Origin: Maribacter stanieri
GTDB taxonomy: Bacteria > Bacteroidota > Bacteroidia > Flavobacteriales > Flavobacteriaceae
DNA length: 64,000 bases
Assembly (NCBI RefSeq): GCF_900112245.1
Contig: NZ_FOYX01000001.1
Span: forward strand, 1,909,856 to 1,973,855
Direction: 5' to 3'
Below, piece after piece: positions 26,767 through 35,505 of the stretch; the first letter of the stretch is position 1, and every line of letters starts with the position of its first letter. The notes under the pieces are model-generated. The model was not told the DNA's origin and did no database searches. It worked only from the letters and a program-made list of their open reading frames with translations. The position numbers and the translations under genes were made by a program.

Positions 26767-27585
26767 ATGCAAAAACCAAATAAAAGATTAGAAGGTCAAA
26801 CTTGTATAGTTACTGGCTCTAGTGACGGTATCGGTGAAGCGGTAGCAAAAGCTATGGGAATGGAAGGCGGTAATATCGTTGTCAATTATCACAGCAGTAA
26901 AGAAGAAGCAGAGGAAGTTGCCCATTGGATCAGTACAAACTCTAATTGCGGTAGTGCAATAGTCGTTAAATGCGATGTAAGCAAAGAAGATGATGTAAAG
27001 AACATGTTTAAACAAACAATTGCAGAATTTGGTACTGTAGATGTCTGCGTAGCTAATGCTGGTTTGCAATTAGATCACCCATTACATGAGATGCCTTTAA
27101 AAGATTGGCAGCGTGTAATAGATGTGAATCTTACAGGTCAGTTTCTTTGTGCAAAAGAAGCTATTATAGAATTTAAACGAAGAGGTATGAGACCAGAGGT
27201 TTCTAAATCTCTTGGTAAAATAATTCATATGAGCTCGGTTCATGAGGTAATTCCATGGGCGGGTCATGCAAATTACGCAGCTTCTAAAGGCGGATTGGTA
27301 ATGTTGATGCAAACTATTTGTCAAGAATACGGTCCAGATAAAGTAAGATGTAATTCAATAGCTCCGGGAGCAATAAAAACAGATATCAATAAAGAGGTTT
27401 GGAGCACAAAAGAAGGAAGAGATGGTATGTTGAAACTTATACCCTATAAACAAATTGGTGTGCCAGACGATATTGGAAGCGTTGCCAGTTGGTTAGCATC
27501 AGATGAATCTGAATATATTAATGGAACGACAATTTTTGTAGATGGAGGCATGACATGTTACCCAGGTTTTACGGCAAATGGGTAG
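26767..27585 (+). CDS. Glucose 1-dehydrogenase-like SDR
   Basis: A classical short-chain dehydrogenase of 272 residues. The cofactor motif is TGSSDGIGEAVAKAMG; later come NAGLQLDHPLHEMPLKDW, the catalytic Ser in HMSSVHEVIPWAGH and the YAASK Tyr/Lys, and the end GGMTCYPGF. The VHEVIPW and GGMTxYPxF segments closely match Bacillus glucose 1-dehydrogenase, so oxidation of glucose or a similar aldose to a lactone is the best guess. It stands alone between a palindrome-bearing upstream region and a terminator. The aldose epimerase just upstream fits as a partner, since dehydrogenases of this type use one anomer. Confidence 0.85.
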   Translation: MQKPNKRLEGQTCIVTGSSDGIGEAVAKAMGMEGGNIVVNYHSSKEEAEEVAHWISTNSNCGSAIVVKCDVSKEDDVKNMFKQTIAEFGTVDVCVANAGLQLDHPLHEMPLKDWQRVIDVNLTGQFLCAKEAIIEFKRRGMRPEVSKSLGKIIHMSSVHEVIPWAGHANYAASKGGLVMLMQTICQEYGPDKVRCNSIAPGAIKTDINKEVWSTKEGRDGMLKLIPYKQIGVPDDIGSVASWLASDESEYINGTTIFVDGGMTCYPGFTANG

Positions 27586-27600
27586 TTGTGAATAAAAAAA

Positions 27601-27622
27601 GCCGCCCAATTAGGCGGCTTTT
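27601..27622. terminator. Two-way terminator between convergent genes
   Basis: GCCGCC-CAATTA-GGCGGC hairpin with an A run on the left and a T run on the right. It lies between the glucose-dehydrogenase-like gene and the SYLF gene. Confidence 0.88.
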
Positions 27623-27641
27623 ATATTTATAATTCAAATGA

Positions 27642-28178
27642 TTATTTCATCATTGGCTTGTAATCAAATTTTTGTCCACCAACAGATGCATCTGCCATTA
27701 AACCAGCTTTTGGTAAAGCGAATACGGCAACACCATCTCTATATTTGGCATTAACTGAAACTCCAGATTTTAAAGCAACCGCAGAAGCTTCTGCAGAGAA
27801 TTCAAAATCACCTTCTTTAAACTCAGCTAAATCATCTGCTGTCTCAAAGAATATTACTTCGGTAATTGCTTGTCCACCAGCTTGTAATCCTACACTTAAT
27901 TTTTTCAAATCAGCCATTCCAATCATAGTACCATTTTCATATACTACCCCATTACCAGATGCTCCACCAATTATAAACCCTCCTTTACCTACATTAGGAA
28001 AAATCACATAACCTGCAGAATTATTGAAGAAATTGTCTAAACCAACTTCCATTTTCATTAGTTTATCTTTTGCCTTATTGGCATCTTTTATAACTTTTTG
28101 GTCTTTGCTGTTTTGTGCATTTAGCCCTACTGCTAAGAATAACAAGGTTGTAAATGCAATCGATTTTAAAATTTTCAT
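27642..28178 (-). CDS. Secreted SYLF (Ysc84) lipid-binding domain protein
   Basis: A 178-residue protein with a signal peptide ending at GLNAQ (about residue 22), then a SYLF domain. The domain core is visible: NFFNNSAGYVIFPNVGKGGF, GASGNGVVYENGTMIGMADLKKLSVGLQAGGQAITEVIFF, and FEFSAEASAVALKSGVSV. SYLF domains bind phosphoinositides or other lipids in eukaryotic Ysc84/SH3YL1; bacterial members are periplasmic with an unknown role. A TAGCTTTG box lies about 41 bases upstream on the minus strand, and the terminator at 27601 ends the transcript. Confidence 0.87.
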   Translation of the reverse strand: MKILKSIAFTTLLFLAVGLNAQNSKDQKVIKDANKAKDKLMKMEVGLDNFFNNSAGYVIFPNVGKGGFIIGGASGNGVVYENGTMIGMADLKKLSVGLQAGGQAITEVIFFETADDLAEFKEGDFEFSAEASAVALKSGVSVNAKYRDGVAVFALPKAGLMADASVGGQKFDYKPMMK

Positions 28179-28218
28179 ATGTTCTAGATTTTAGGTTTAA
28201 TAATTTTTATTAACAGTA

Positions 28219-28226
28219 CAAAGCTA
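28219..28226 (-). promoter_or_regulatory. -7 box of the SYLF gene
   Basis: Read on the minus strand, TAGCTTTG matches TAnnTTTG. It lies 41 bases before the SYLF start codon. No -33 TTG is seen at normal spacing. Confidence 0.5.
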
Positions 28227-28458
28227 AATTTTACTTGTGTAATGAATTGACTTATTAGCCTTAAATCTTAATTCAAATAAGTGTTAAATATATGTGAATC
28301 AGTTAATTAGAAGTTAAATTATGATTTATGTAAGAGAATAATTTCTTCTAACTTGTTTATTGATAGGAATTTATCTAGTAAATTGATTTCTTAAAAATTT
28401 GTTAATTATTACTAATAGTTATATATTCAATAAATAATCTAACTCATAACATAATAAG

Positions 28459-28650
28459 ATGGGGAACCAAGAGAATTTTTTTGATTCAAAAATGATAGCA
28501 AACCTAATTATAGCTTTCGCTTTGTTATTTTCTGCCATTTATTATTTCAATTACGCTCAAGAAATTGAAGATGACATTAATACTGTTATTGTAAATTCTC
28601 TTAAAGATGCAAGCAATAGCTTGGCTGAGCAGGAGACTGCACATAAATAA
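28459..28650 (+). CDS. Small single-span membrane protein
   Basis: A 63-residue hypothetical protein. It has one predicted membrane span (about residues 14-32, ANLIIAFALLFSAIYYFNYA) with a short N-terminal end and an acidic C-terminal helix (QEIEDDINTVIVNSLKDASN) that may form a coiled coil. No family is recognised. It is preceded by 280 AT-rich bases with no other gene and followed by a terminator-like hairpin. Reading-frame composition fits a real gene, but the short length keeps confidence moderate. Confidence 0.5.
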   Translation: MGNQENFFDSKMIANLIIAFALLFSAIYYFNYAQEIEDDINTVIVNSLKDASNSLAEQETAHK

Positions 28651-28674
28651 TTTAAATTTCTGACCATAACTATA

Positions 28675-28708
28675 GGCTGCCAATTCATAGTGATCGGTAG
28701 CTTTTTTT
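28675..28708. terminator. Possible terminator after the small membrane-protein gene
   Basis: GCTGCC (from 28677) pairs with GGTAGC (to 28701) with one G-T pair, across a 14-base loop, followed by seven T. Confidence 0.4.
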
Positions 28709-28721
28709 ATGCCTCTTTCAA

Positions 28722-29552
28722 TTATCTTTTACCCACAAGAACATTAGTTACTAACGCTGCTACTATCATTAGGATACCTAAAAGGCTCCAAAGAGAATAG
28801 ATGTCTCCGAACCAGAAAATACCGACCATAATTGTAAATATGACTTCAATGTACTTTAAGGGAGCAACTAAATTGGTTTTGGCAATTTGAAATGCTTTGG
28901 TCATAAAAATCTGTCCGAAAAAACCAAAAACCCCTAAACTTAGAAGTATTAACCAGTCCATACCTTCCGGGTTAATCCAATTATTAATACTTAGTAGACC
29001 ACCAATAACAGTACCTGTGAACATAAAATAATTAACAATAACCAAAGGGTGGTCACTGTTTCCTATTTTTCTAATTAGTACATATACTAAACCGCTAAAC
29101 ACAGAAGCCGCTAAAACTAGAAGTAAGCCTGTAGTGTTTATATTTTGATCAAATCCTTTTAAAACCAGTACTCCCGCAAAAGCAAATAGAAATAGAAACC
29201 ATTGAATTGGTTTTAATTTCTCTTTAAGTAAAAAGACGGCAAACATTGCGGCATAAATTGGAGCAAGATATCTTAGGGAAACAGCGGTTCCAACTGGTAG
29301 GTATTGTAAAGACATAAAAAACAAACTCATAGCCGTTAAACCAACTAAAGCTCTATATATCATTAATTTACGACTATTTCCGAATATAGGTATGCCTTTA
29401 ATTAAAATTAGGGCGGTTCCTAAAACAAGTGAGCCAATAGCTCTAAAGAAAACAATTTCGAAAGTAGGGTAGTGATTTAGGTATTTTACGAAAGAATTCA
29501 TTAAACTAAATGAAAACGTACTAATAATCATATATAATATTGCCTTCTTCAC
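28722..29552 (-). CDS. EamA-type (DMT) transporter
   Basis: An inner-membrane exporter of the drug/metabolite superfamily with ten predicted spans in two EamA repeats (about residues 1-130 and 140-276). I choose the GTG at 29552 as start, giving KKAILYMIISTFSFSLMNSFVKY, which matches EamA N-termini. The in-frame TTG at 29588 lies upstream of a TAnnTTTG box (29571-29578 on the minus strand), so it should not be in the transcript. The substrate is unknown. Its neighbours are hexuronate genes on one side and a small membrane protein on the other, with no clear link. Confidence 0.83.
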   Translation of the reverse strand: MKKAILYMIISTFSFSLMNSFVKYLNHYPTFEIVFFRAIGSLVLGTALILIKGIPIFGNSRKLMIYRALVGLTAMSLFFMSLQYLPVGTAVSLRYLAPIYAAMFAVFLLKEKLKPIQWFLFLFAFAGVLVLKGFDQNINTTGLLLVLAASVFSGLVYVLIRKIGNSDHPLVIVNYFMFTGTVIGGLLSINNWINPEGMDWLILLSLGVFGFFGQIFMTKAFQIAKTNLVAPLKYIEVIFTIMVGIFWFGDIYSLWSLLGILMIVAALVTNVLVGKR

Positions 29553-29570
29553 AGTCTTAATTTGTGATTG

Positions 29571-29578
29571 CAAAGTTA
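29571..29578 (-). promoter_or_regulatory. -7 box of the EamA transporter gene
   Basis: On the minus strand TAACTTTG matches TAnnTTTG. It lies about 19 bases upstream of the GTG start and downstream of the in-frame TTG, so it decides the start choice. Confidence 0.5.
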
Positions 29579-29911
29579 CTCGTGACAAATAGAATTAAGT
29601 CTTAATACAATGAAAAATAACTATTTAACTATAAGTTTTACGATACCCATAATTTTATAGTTATATATGTTGCTGTTCAATGACATATTGAAGATTAAGG
29701 TTCATAAATGAAAATAAACCCTTATGTTTTTTGATTAATCTATTTTCTATATTTTTCTGTTAATAAATGTTCTGTATTTAGTTATAATAGGTTGAACGTT
29801 ATGTATCATTTTAAGAAATCTCTTAACTTGGCAGAACAAAACAAATTGATTGGTTTAAGCCATTTTTTTAATTGGAACTTAATCTTATCAGATTGAAAAA
29901 ACAGAATTAAT
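29579..29911. other. AT-rich intergenic region before the first SDR/uxuA pair
   Basis: No gene is supported here. An 8-bp inverted repeat AACTATAA/TTATAGTT occurs at 29627-29634 and 29655-29662. No LacI-type palindrome or clear TAnnTTTG box for the SDR gene is visible. Confidence 0.4.
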
Positions 29912-30730
29912 ATGAACGAATTGTTATCGTTGAAAGATAAAAATTATGCCCTATCTGGGGGAACAGGAACCTTGGGTGGTTCAATTGCTAAATATTTAGT
30001 GGAAAATGGAGCAAGAGTTCTTTTATTAGGTAGATCAGAGGAAAAATTAAAAGAGAAGCAAGAGGAGTTAAATAGTCTTGTTGCTGATAGTACATTTATT
30101 TTTAAGGTAGATGTAATGGATGAGAGTGATCTTATCAATTTGAAGAATAAAATTAAAAAAGAATTTAACCACTTAGACGGGTTGGTGAATCTTGCCGGAG
30201 GAAATATACCAGGAGCTACTTTAAAACCTGATCAAACAGTTAGAGATATCGCTATGGATGATACTAGAAAAGTAGTCGATATTAATTTATTCGGTACCGT
30301 TACACCAACGGTTATTTTAAGTGAGTTAATGGTAAAACAAGGTTATGGTTCTATTGTGAATATTTCATCTATGGCTGCCAAGCAAACTATTTCTAGGGTT
30401 CTCGGGTATTCTATGGCCAAAGCTGCAGTTGATATTTTTACGAAATGGATGGCAAATGAACTAGCGTCTAAACATGGAGATAAAATTAGGGTGAATGCAG
30501 TAGCTCCTGGTTTTTTCATAGGAAATCAAAACAGACGATTACTTACTAATGAAGATGGTTCATTTACAGATAGAGGTAATAGTATTATTAAAAACACCCC
30601 AATGGGTCGTTTTGGTGATGCATCAGAACTTAATGGTATGGTTCATTATTTGCTTAGTGATGCCTCAAGTTTTGTAACTGGTAGTATCTTTGATGTAGAC
30701 GGCGGATTCAGTTCTTTTTCAGGTGTTTAA
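29912..30730 (+). CDS. SDR-type fructuronate reductase (mannonate oxidoreductase), copy 1
   Basis: Probably reduces D-fructuronate to D-mannonate, the step before UxuA. The 272-residue short-chain dehydrogenase has the cofactor motif LSGGTGTLGGSIAKYL, NLAGGNIPGAT, the catalytic Ser in IVNISSMAAKQ and Tyr/Lys in YSMAKAA, then VAPGFFIGNQNRRLL. SDR-type UxuB (as in Bacillus) is known beside uxuA, and uxuA follows here by 83 bases. It is paralogous to the SDR at 35506-36321: shared segments include VAPGFFIGNQNR, FTDRG, IIxNTPMxRFG and the end FSSFSGV/FSAFSGV. The assignment is by family and neighbour. Confidence 0.83.
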   Translation: MNELLSLKDKNYALSGGTGTLGGSIAKYLVENGARVLLLGRSEEKLKEKQEELNSLVADSTFIFKVDVMDESDLINLKNKIKKEFNHLDGLVNLAGGNIPGATLKPDQTVRDIAMDDTRKVVDINLFGTVTPTVILSELMVKQGYGSIVNISSMAAKQTISRVLGYSMAKAAVDIFTKWMANELASKHGDKIRVNAVAPGFFIGNQNRRLLTNEDGSFTDRGNSIIKNTPMGRFGDASELNGMVHYLLSDASSFVTGSIFDVDGGFSSFSGV

Positions 30731-30757
30731 ATAGTATTTAATAGTTAGAACAGTATT

Positions 30758-30765
30758 TATTTTTG
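30758..30765 (+). promoter_or_regulatory. -7 box of the first uxuA
   Basis: TATTTTTG matches TAnnTTTG and overlaps by two bases the LacI-type palindrome that follows. No clear -33 TTG is seen. Confidence 0.6.
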
Positions 30766-30777
30766 CAATCGATTACA
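30764..30777. promoter_or_regulatory. LacI-family operator upstream of the first uxuA
   Basis: TGCAATCGATTACA is the exact reverse complement of the uxaC operator at 16843-16856 and sits in the same place relative to the -7 box (centre about 13 bases after the box start, 15 at uxaC). It would give uxuA its own repressible promoter separate from the SDR gene before it. Confidence 0.75.
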
Positions 30778-30813
30778 TATGTAATATGTGATGATTTGTA
30801 ACATGTAGAACGT

Positions 30814-32010
30814 ATGGATTATTTAAAGAAAACCTTTCGCTGGTTTGGACCTGATTTTGGAGTTAGCTTAATAGATATAAAGCAGCTTGGTATTGAAGGT
30901 ATTGTAACGGCATGTCAAGAAATTCCAGTAGGTGAGGTATGGCCATTAGCTTCAATTGCTAACTTGAAATCACAAATTGAAGCTAACGGAATGGAATGGT
31001 CCGTTGTTGAAAGTGTTAATATCCATGCAGATATTAAGTATGGGCTTACTAACAGAGATCGGTACATTGCTAATTATATTCAAACGCTTAAAAACCTTGC
31101 TGAAAATGGTATTTATGATGTTTGCTATAATTTTATGCAATTAATTGATTGGACACGAACCGATTTAGATTTTAAATTACCCTCAGGAGCATCAGCTCTA
31201 AATTTTGATCCTATCGCGGCAGCAGCTTTTGATTTATACATATTGGCTCGTGAAAACGCAGAACAATCTTATTCAGATGCTATTTGTAAACAAGCCAAAA
31301 ATTATTTTGAGGCACTAACGGATATTGAAAAAATAAATCTAAAAAATGCGATTTTGGCTGGTATGCCAGGTTCTAGGAAGTTGATTGCCTTAGATGATTT
31401 TAAAACAAATCATGCGGCTGTTTTAAAAATTGGTAAGGAAAGTTTACAAAATAATTTATCTTATTTTTTAAATGCTGTAATACCAGAAGCGGAAAAAATT
31501 GGCATTCGTATGGCAATCCACCCAGATGATCCACCATTTTCAGTTTTTGGTGTTCCAAGAATCGTTTCTAATTACCAAGATATTAAGTTTATACTTGAGT
31601 GTTGTCCATCCACTAGTAATGGATTAACATTCTGCTCAGGGTCGTTAGGAGCATCCGAAGAAAACAACCTGGTTAAGATGATTGAAGATTTCGGGGATAA
31701 AATCCACTTTCTACATTTAAGAAATGTTAAGCGTTTAGAAGATGGTAGTTTTTATGAAGCTGATCATTTAAATGGTTCAGTACCTATGCAAGAGGTAATG
31801 AAAGCTATTATAATAGAACAACAGAAAAGAGTAAACAACGGTAAGGGCATCGTTAATATTCCTATGAGACCTGATCATGGTCACGTACTTTTAGATGACA
31901 AAAAAAGAATAGATGAATTCTACTCCGGTTACTCCTTAATAGGCAGGGCAATAGGTTTGGCTCAACTTTCTGGTTTGGAATTAGGTATTAGGAATGGTCT
32001 TAAATTATAA
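30814..32010 (+). CDS. uxuA: Mannonate dehydratase, divergent copy
   Basis: Dehydrates D-mannonate to 2-keto-3-deoxygluconate. The 398-residue UxuA-type TIM barrel keeps the metal-site motifs AIHPDDPP, TFCSGSLGAS, LHLRNVKR and MRPDHGH, as well as VCYNFMQLIDWTRTDLD. It differs from the canonical copy at 34308-35486: the HHIPNG motif is QEIPVG, and [10 protein letters not shown] is CYNFMQLIDW. The N-terminus has a few extra residues. It may have a different sugar-acid preference or simply be a second isozyme. It has its own promoter with a LacI-type operator. Confidence 0.88.
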   Translation: MDYLKKTFRWFGPDFGVSLIDIKQLGIEGIVTACQEIPVGEVWPLASIANLKSQIEANGMEWSVVESVNIHADIKYGLTNRDRYIANYIQTLKNLAENGIYDVCYNFMQLIDWTRTDLDFKLPSGASALNFDPIAAAAFDLYILARENAEQSYSDAICKQAKNYFEALTDIEKINLKNAILAGMPGSRKLIALDDFKTNHAAVLKIGKESLQNNLSYFLNAVIPEAEKIGIRMAIHPDDPPFSVFGVPRIVSNYQDIKFILECCPSTSNGLTFCSGSLGASEENNLVKMIEDFGDKIHFLHLRNVKRLEDGSFYEADHLNGSVPMQEVMKAIIIEQQKRVNNGKGIVNIPMRPDHGHVLLDDKKRIDEFYSGYSLIGRAIGLAQLSGLELGIRNGLKL

Positions 32011-32064
32011 TTCTTAGTATCGAAAAAATAAATTAATATTTAGGTTATAATCACATATAGTTTC

Positions 32065-34299
32065 ATGCGCATATCATTTTTATTCTTACTAATTATTTCA
32101 TCACTATTATTTTCTTGTCAATCTAAGTTTAATGAAACTATAGTTGCTTTAGATTCTTATAAAATTGAAGACGGATTTAATTTAAAAGTGATAGCTGCAG
32201 AGCCACTTTTAAAAGCGCCGGTGGCTATAGATTTTGATGCAAAAGGTCGAGTTTGGGTAGCACAGATGCCGGGTTACATGAATGATTTACAAGGGTCTGG
32301 TGAAGAAGACCCTTCTGGTAGTATTGTTATTCTGGAAGATTTGGATAATGACGGTATTGCTGATCATTCAAAAGTTTTTATGGATAGCCTAGTGATGCCC
32401 CGTGCATTGGCACATGTCTATGGCGGATTGTTATATGCAGAACCACCATATTTATGGTTTGTTGATATTAAAGATGATAAGCCTGTAAATAAGGTGATGG
32501 TAGATTCTATGTATGCTGTTGAGGGAAATCCGGAGCATCAACCAAACGGACTAGAATTAAATATTGATAATTGGATTTATAATGCGAAATCTAATTTTAG
32601 ATATAGAAGAAAAGCTGGGAAATGGGAAAAAGAACCTACAACTTTTAGGGGACAATGGGGTATTACCCATGATAATTTTGGGAGGTTATATTACAATGAT
32701 AATTCTAGAATATTACTAGGGGATTATGCTCTGCCAAATACATTTATCAATAATAAATTTTTCACGCCAAAATCTAGTTTAGATAAGCTTCTGACTAGTG
32801 ATCAAAGGGTATATCCTGTATTTGCTGGTTCGGTTAATAGGGGGTATGCAAAAGGTGTTTTAAATGCTGATAGCATTTTAGTAAATGCAACCGCTGCATG
32901 CAGTCCTTTAGTGTATAGGGGAGGTGAGTTTACAGAATCTTATGACGAAAATGTTTTTATCTGTATACCAGAAGGTAATTTAGTAAAGCGAGCACTATTG
33001 ACTTTTACGGGAGATTCTGTTATTGCAAAACAAGCTTGGCAAGAAAAGGAATTTATAACTTCTACCGATGAAGGTTTTAGACCTGTAAGTTTAAAAAATG
33101 GTCCAGAAGGTAGTATGTATATAGTGGATATGCATAGAGGGATGATAGGTCATCATGCGTACATGAGTCCGTATCTAAGAGATAAGGCAAAGGCTAAGGA
33201 ATTGGACACTATTATAAACTTTGGGAGGATACTAAAAGTTGCTCACGAGAATTCTACAGCTGATAAAATACCTGACTTTAATGCTTTGAACGGAAGTGAA
33301 CTGGTGAAATTACTATCTAACGATAATGGTTGGATTCGAGACCGTGCACAGCATTTTCTAATTTTTAAAGAAGTTAAAGATGTAATTGATGAAGTAAAAG
33401 AAGTAGCACTTAATTCTGAAAATCAGTGGAGTCAAATTCATGCATTGTATGTGCTGGAGGGCTTGAATGCCTTATCGTTTGATTTCTTGATAACCATAAT
33501 AGATAAGAGTAATAGTCAAGTAGCTTCTCATGGCTTGGTCCTATTAAAGGAATTTGCATCCACAGCGCATATAGAAAAGGCGCTAGTTTTATTTAATAAT
33601 GTGATAGAACGTAATGAAATAGAATTGGACTTGTACTTAGGGAATAGTTTAGGAACTTGGATGAGTTTAGATGAAAGGAAATTCACACCTGTTATGATGA
33701 AAATCTTAACAAGAAAACCGGACAATAACACTTTAGCAGATGCTGTAATTGGTGGTTTGTCTGCTGTAGATACAGAGGTCTACAACAATTTCGTTATCAT
33801 GGATAGTTTAAAGCATACGCCGTTTGTAAACAAGTTGGCAAGAACTATTTCAGATAAGAATGCAGGTAAGATGAACGCCATTTTTACTAAAGAAAAAACT
33901 AAAGAAGATACCCGCACTAGTGGTGCAAGAATGTTTTTTCAAATTTGTGCATCTTGTCATGGAGCCGGAGGAAAGGGCATAGAAGGTTTGGCACCTCCTT
34001 TAATGAACTCTGAGCATGTAAAAAATACAGAGAGATTGGCCCTTATAATATTACATGGTCTTGAAGGACCTGTACACGTTAATGGTGAACTTTATAATAT
34101 AAACTTGGCAATGCCTGGTCTTATACGTAATGAGAGTATAACCGATAAAGATATTGCCAATATTATATCATATGTAACCAATGCTTTTTCTGATAAACCA
34201 AAAAGATTGAGCACCACACGTATACAGGAACTAAGAAATGTAAAGTCTTCCTCTGGTATGGAATTTACAGAGAAAGAACTTCAAGCACTTGATAAATAA
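32065..34299 (+). CDS. PVC-type beta-propeller/cytochrome c lipoprotein
   Basis: A 744-residue lipoprotein (lipobox FSC near residue 18) with three parts. The first is a six-bladed propeller of the PVC-type membrane-bound dehydrogenase/sorbosone-dehydrogenase fold (about 35-400; FDAKGRVWVAQMPGYMND, GPEGSMYIVDMHRGMIGHHA). The second is a HEAT-like helical part (about 410-590). The third is a C-terminal cytochrome c domain with CASCH (Cys628, Cys631, His632) and a likely Met ligand in NLAMPGL. Such proteins are thought to oxidise sugars or sugar derivatives in the periplasm and pass electrons to the haem. It lies 55 bases after the first uxuA on the same strand, so it is probably co-expressed. 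Confidence 0.85.
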   Translation: MRISFLFLLIISSLLFSCQSKFNETIVALDSYKIEDGFNLKVIAAEPLLKAPVAIDFDAKGRVWVAQMPGYMNDLQGSGEEDPSGSIVILEDLDNDGIADHSKVFMDSLVMPRALAHVYGGLLYAEPPYLWFVDIKDDKPVNKVMVDSMYAVEGNPEHQPNGLELNIDNWIYNAKSNFRYRRKAGKWEKEPTTFRGQWGITHDNFGRLYYNDNSRILLGDYALPNTFINNKFFTPKSSLDKLLTSDQRVYPVFAGSVNRGYAKGVLNADSILVNATAACSPLVYRGGEFTESYDENVFICIPEGNLVKRALLTFTGDSVIAKQAWQEKEFITSTDEGFRPVSLKNGPEGSMYIVDMHRGMIGHHAYMSPYLRDKAKAKELDTIINFGRILKVAHENSTADKIPDFNALNGSELVKLLSNDNGWIRDRAQHFLIFKEVKDVIDEVKEVALNSENQWSQIHALYVLEGLNALSFDFLITIIDKSNSQVASHGLVLLKEFASTAHIEKALVLFNNVIERNEIELDLYLGNSLGTWMSLDERKFTPVMMKILTRKPDNNTLADAVIGGLSAVDTEVYNNFVIMDSLKHTPFVNKLARTISDKNAGKMNAIFTKEKTKEDTRTSGARMFFQICASCHGAGGKGIEGLAPPLMNSEHVKNTERLALIILHGLEGPVHVNGELYNINLAMPGLIRNESITDKDIANIISYVTNAFSDKPKRLSTTRIQELRNVKSSSGMEFTEKELQALDK

Positions 34300-34307
34300 T
34301 TACCAAG

Positions 34308-35486
34308 CTATTTAAAACTTTTTCTAATGCCCATTTCTAGACCTCGTAGCTCAGCTAAACCTCTTAGTCTACCTATGCCAGAGTAACCTGGGTTTGTTTT
34401 CTTTCTTAAATCATCTAACATTTTATGGCCATGATCTGGGCGTAATGGCATTCTAGTATCTGTTCTGCCAGAGGCTTTTCTCTTTTCTTGTTCTTTTATC
34501 AATGCCTGCATAACCAAAAACATATCTACATCTCCTTCTAAATGATTTGCTTCATGAAAATTACCATCGGCATCACGCTGTGTACTTCGTAAATGAATAA
34601 AATGAATACGATCACCTAAGCGCTCTATCATTCCTGGTAAGTCATTATCTGGTCTAACACCAAATGAACCTGTGCAAAATGTAAGTCCGTTGTTTGGGCT
34701 ATCAACAGCATTGTAAAGGTCAATGATATCTTGCTCTGTACTTACAACTCTTGGAAGTCCTAAAATAGGAAATGGAGGGTCATCAGGATGAATACACATA
34801 CGCACACCAGCCTTTTCAGCTACCGGAATAATATTAGATAAAAATTCGAATAAATTATCTTTAAGTTCTTTTGGTCCAATAGCGTCATAGGTAGCTAAAA
34901 TTGTATTGAACTCTTCTAGAGAATATCCTTCTTCTGCACCAGGTAGACCAGCTATAATATTGCTGATTAATTTGGTTTTATCGTCTTCAGAAAGCGACTT
35001 TAAGTATTCTTTAGCGGCAGTTTTTTGGGCTTCTGAGTAGGTATCTTTAGATCCTGGTCTTTTCAATAGAAATAATTCAAAGGCCGCGAAAGCAGCAGCT
35101 TCAAAACGTAGTGCGGTAGAGCCATCTTCTATTTCATAATCTAGATTGGTCCGTGTCCAATCTAATACAGGCATGAAGTTGTAACAGACCGTATCTATAC
35201 CACATTGACCGAGGTTAGCAATGGTTTGTTTATAGTTCTCATAATAAACTTTATAATCCCCTTTTTGGGTTTTTATTTGTTCATGAATGGGAACGCTCTC
35301 TACAACAGACCATGTTAAGCCAGCGGCTTCTATTATATTTTTACGCTCAATAATTTCCTCTACCGGCCATACCATGCCATTAGGAATATGATGCAAAGCA
35401 CTAACTACACCTGTTGCACCTGCTTGTCTAATATCTGATAATGATACGGGGTCATTTGGACCGTACCAACGCCATGTTTGTTCCAT
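34308..35486 (-). CDS. uxuA: Mannonate dehydratase, canonical copy
   Basis: Dehydrates D-mannonate to 2-keto-3-deoxygluconate. The 392-residue protein starts [16 protein letters not shown] and keeps [81 protein letters not shown] and [12 protein letters not shown], a very close match in style to E. coli UxuA. It is the last gene of the minus-strand arm of the utilisation locus, 19 bases after its SDR partner. It converges on the propeller/cytochrome gene with an 8-base gap and no terminator. Confidence 0.96.
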   Translation of the reverse strand: MEQTWRWYGPNDPVSLSDIRQAGATGVVSALHHIPNGMVWPVEEIIERKNIIEAAGLTWSVVESVPIHEQIKTQKGDYKVYYENYKQTIANLGQCGIDTVCYNFMPVLDWTRTNLDYEIEDGSTALRFEAAAFAAFELFLLKRPGSKDTYSEAQKTAAKEYLKSLSEDDKTKLISNIIAGLPGAEEGYSLEEFNTILATYDAIGPKELKDNLFEFLSNIIPVAEKAGVRMCIHPDDPPFPILGLPRVVSTEQDIIDLYNAVDSPNNGLTFCTGSFGVRPDNDLPGMIERLGDRIHFIHLRSTQRDADGNFHEANHLEGDVDMFLVMQALIKEQEKRKASGRTDTRMPLRPDHGHKMLDDLRKKTNPGYSGIGRLRGLAELRGLEMGIRKSFK

Positions 35487-35505
35487 TTTTCTAAATTATA
35501 TTTTA

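Noticed and set aside
29553-29588. EamA transporter start at the TTG at 29588
   Set aside because: A TAnnTTTG box lies downstream of that TTG on the same strand, and the GTG at 29552 gives the family N-terminus.
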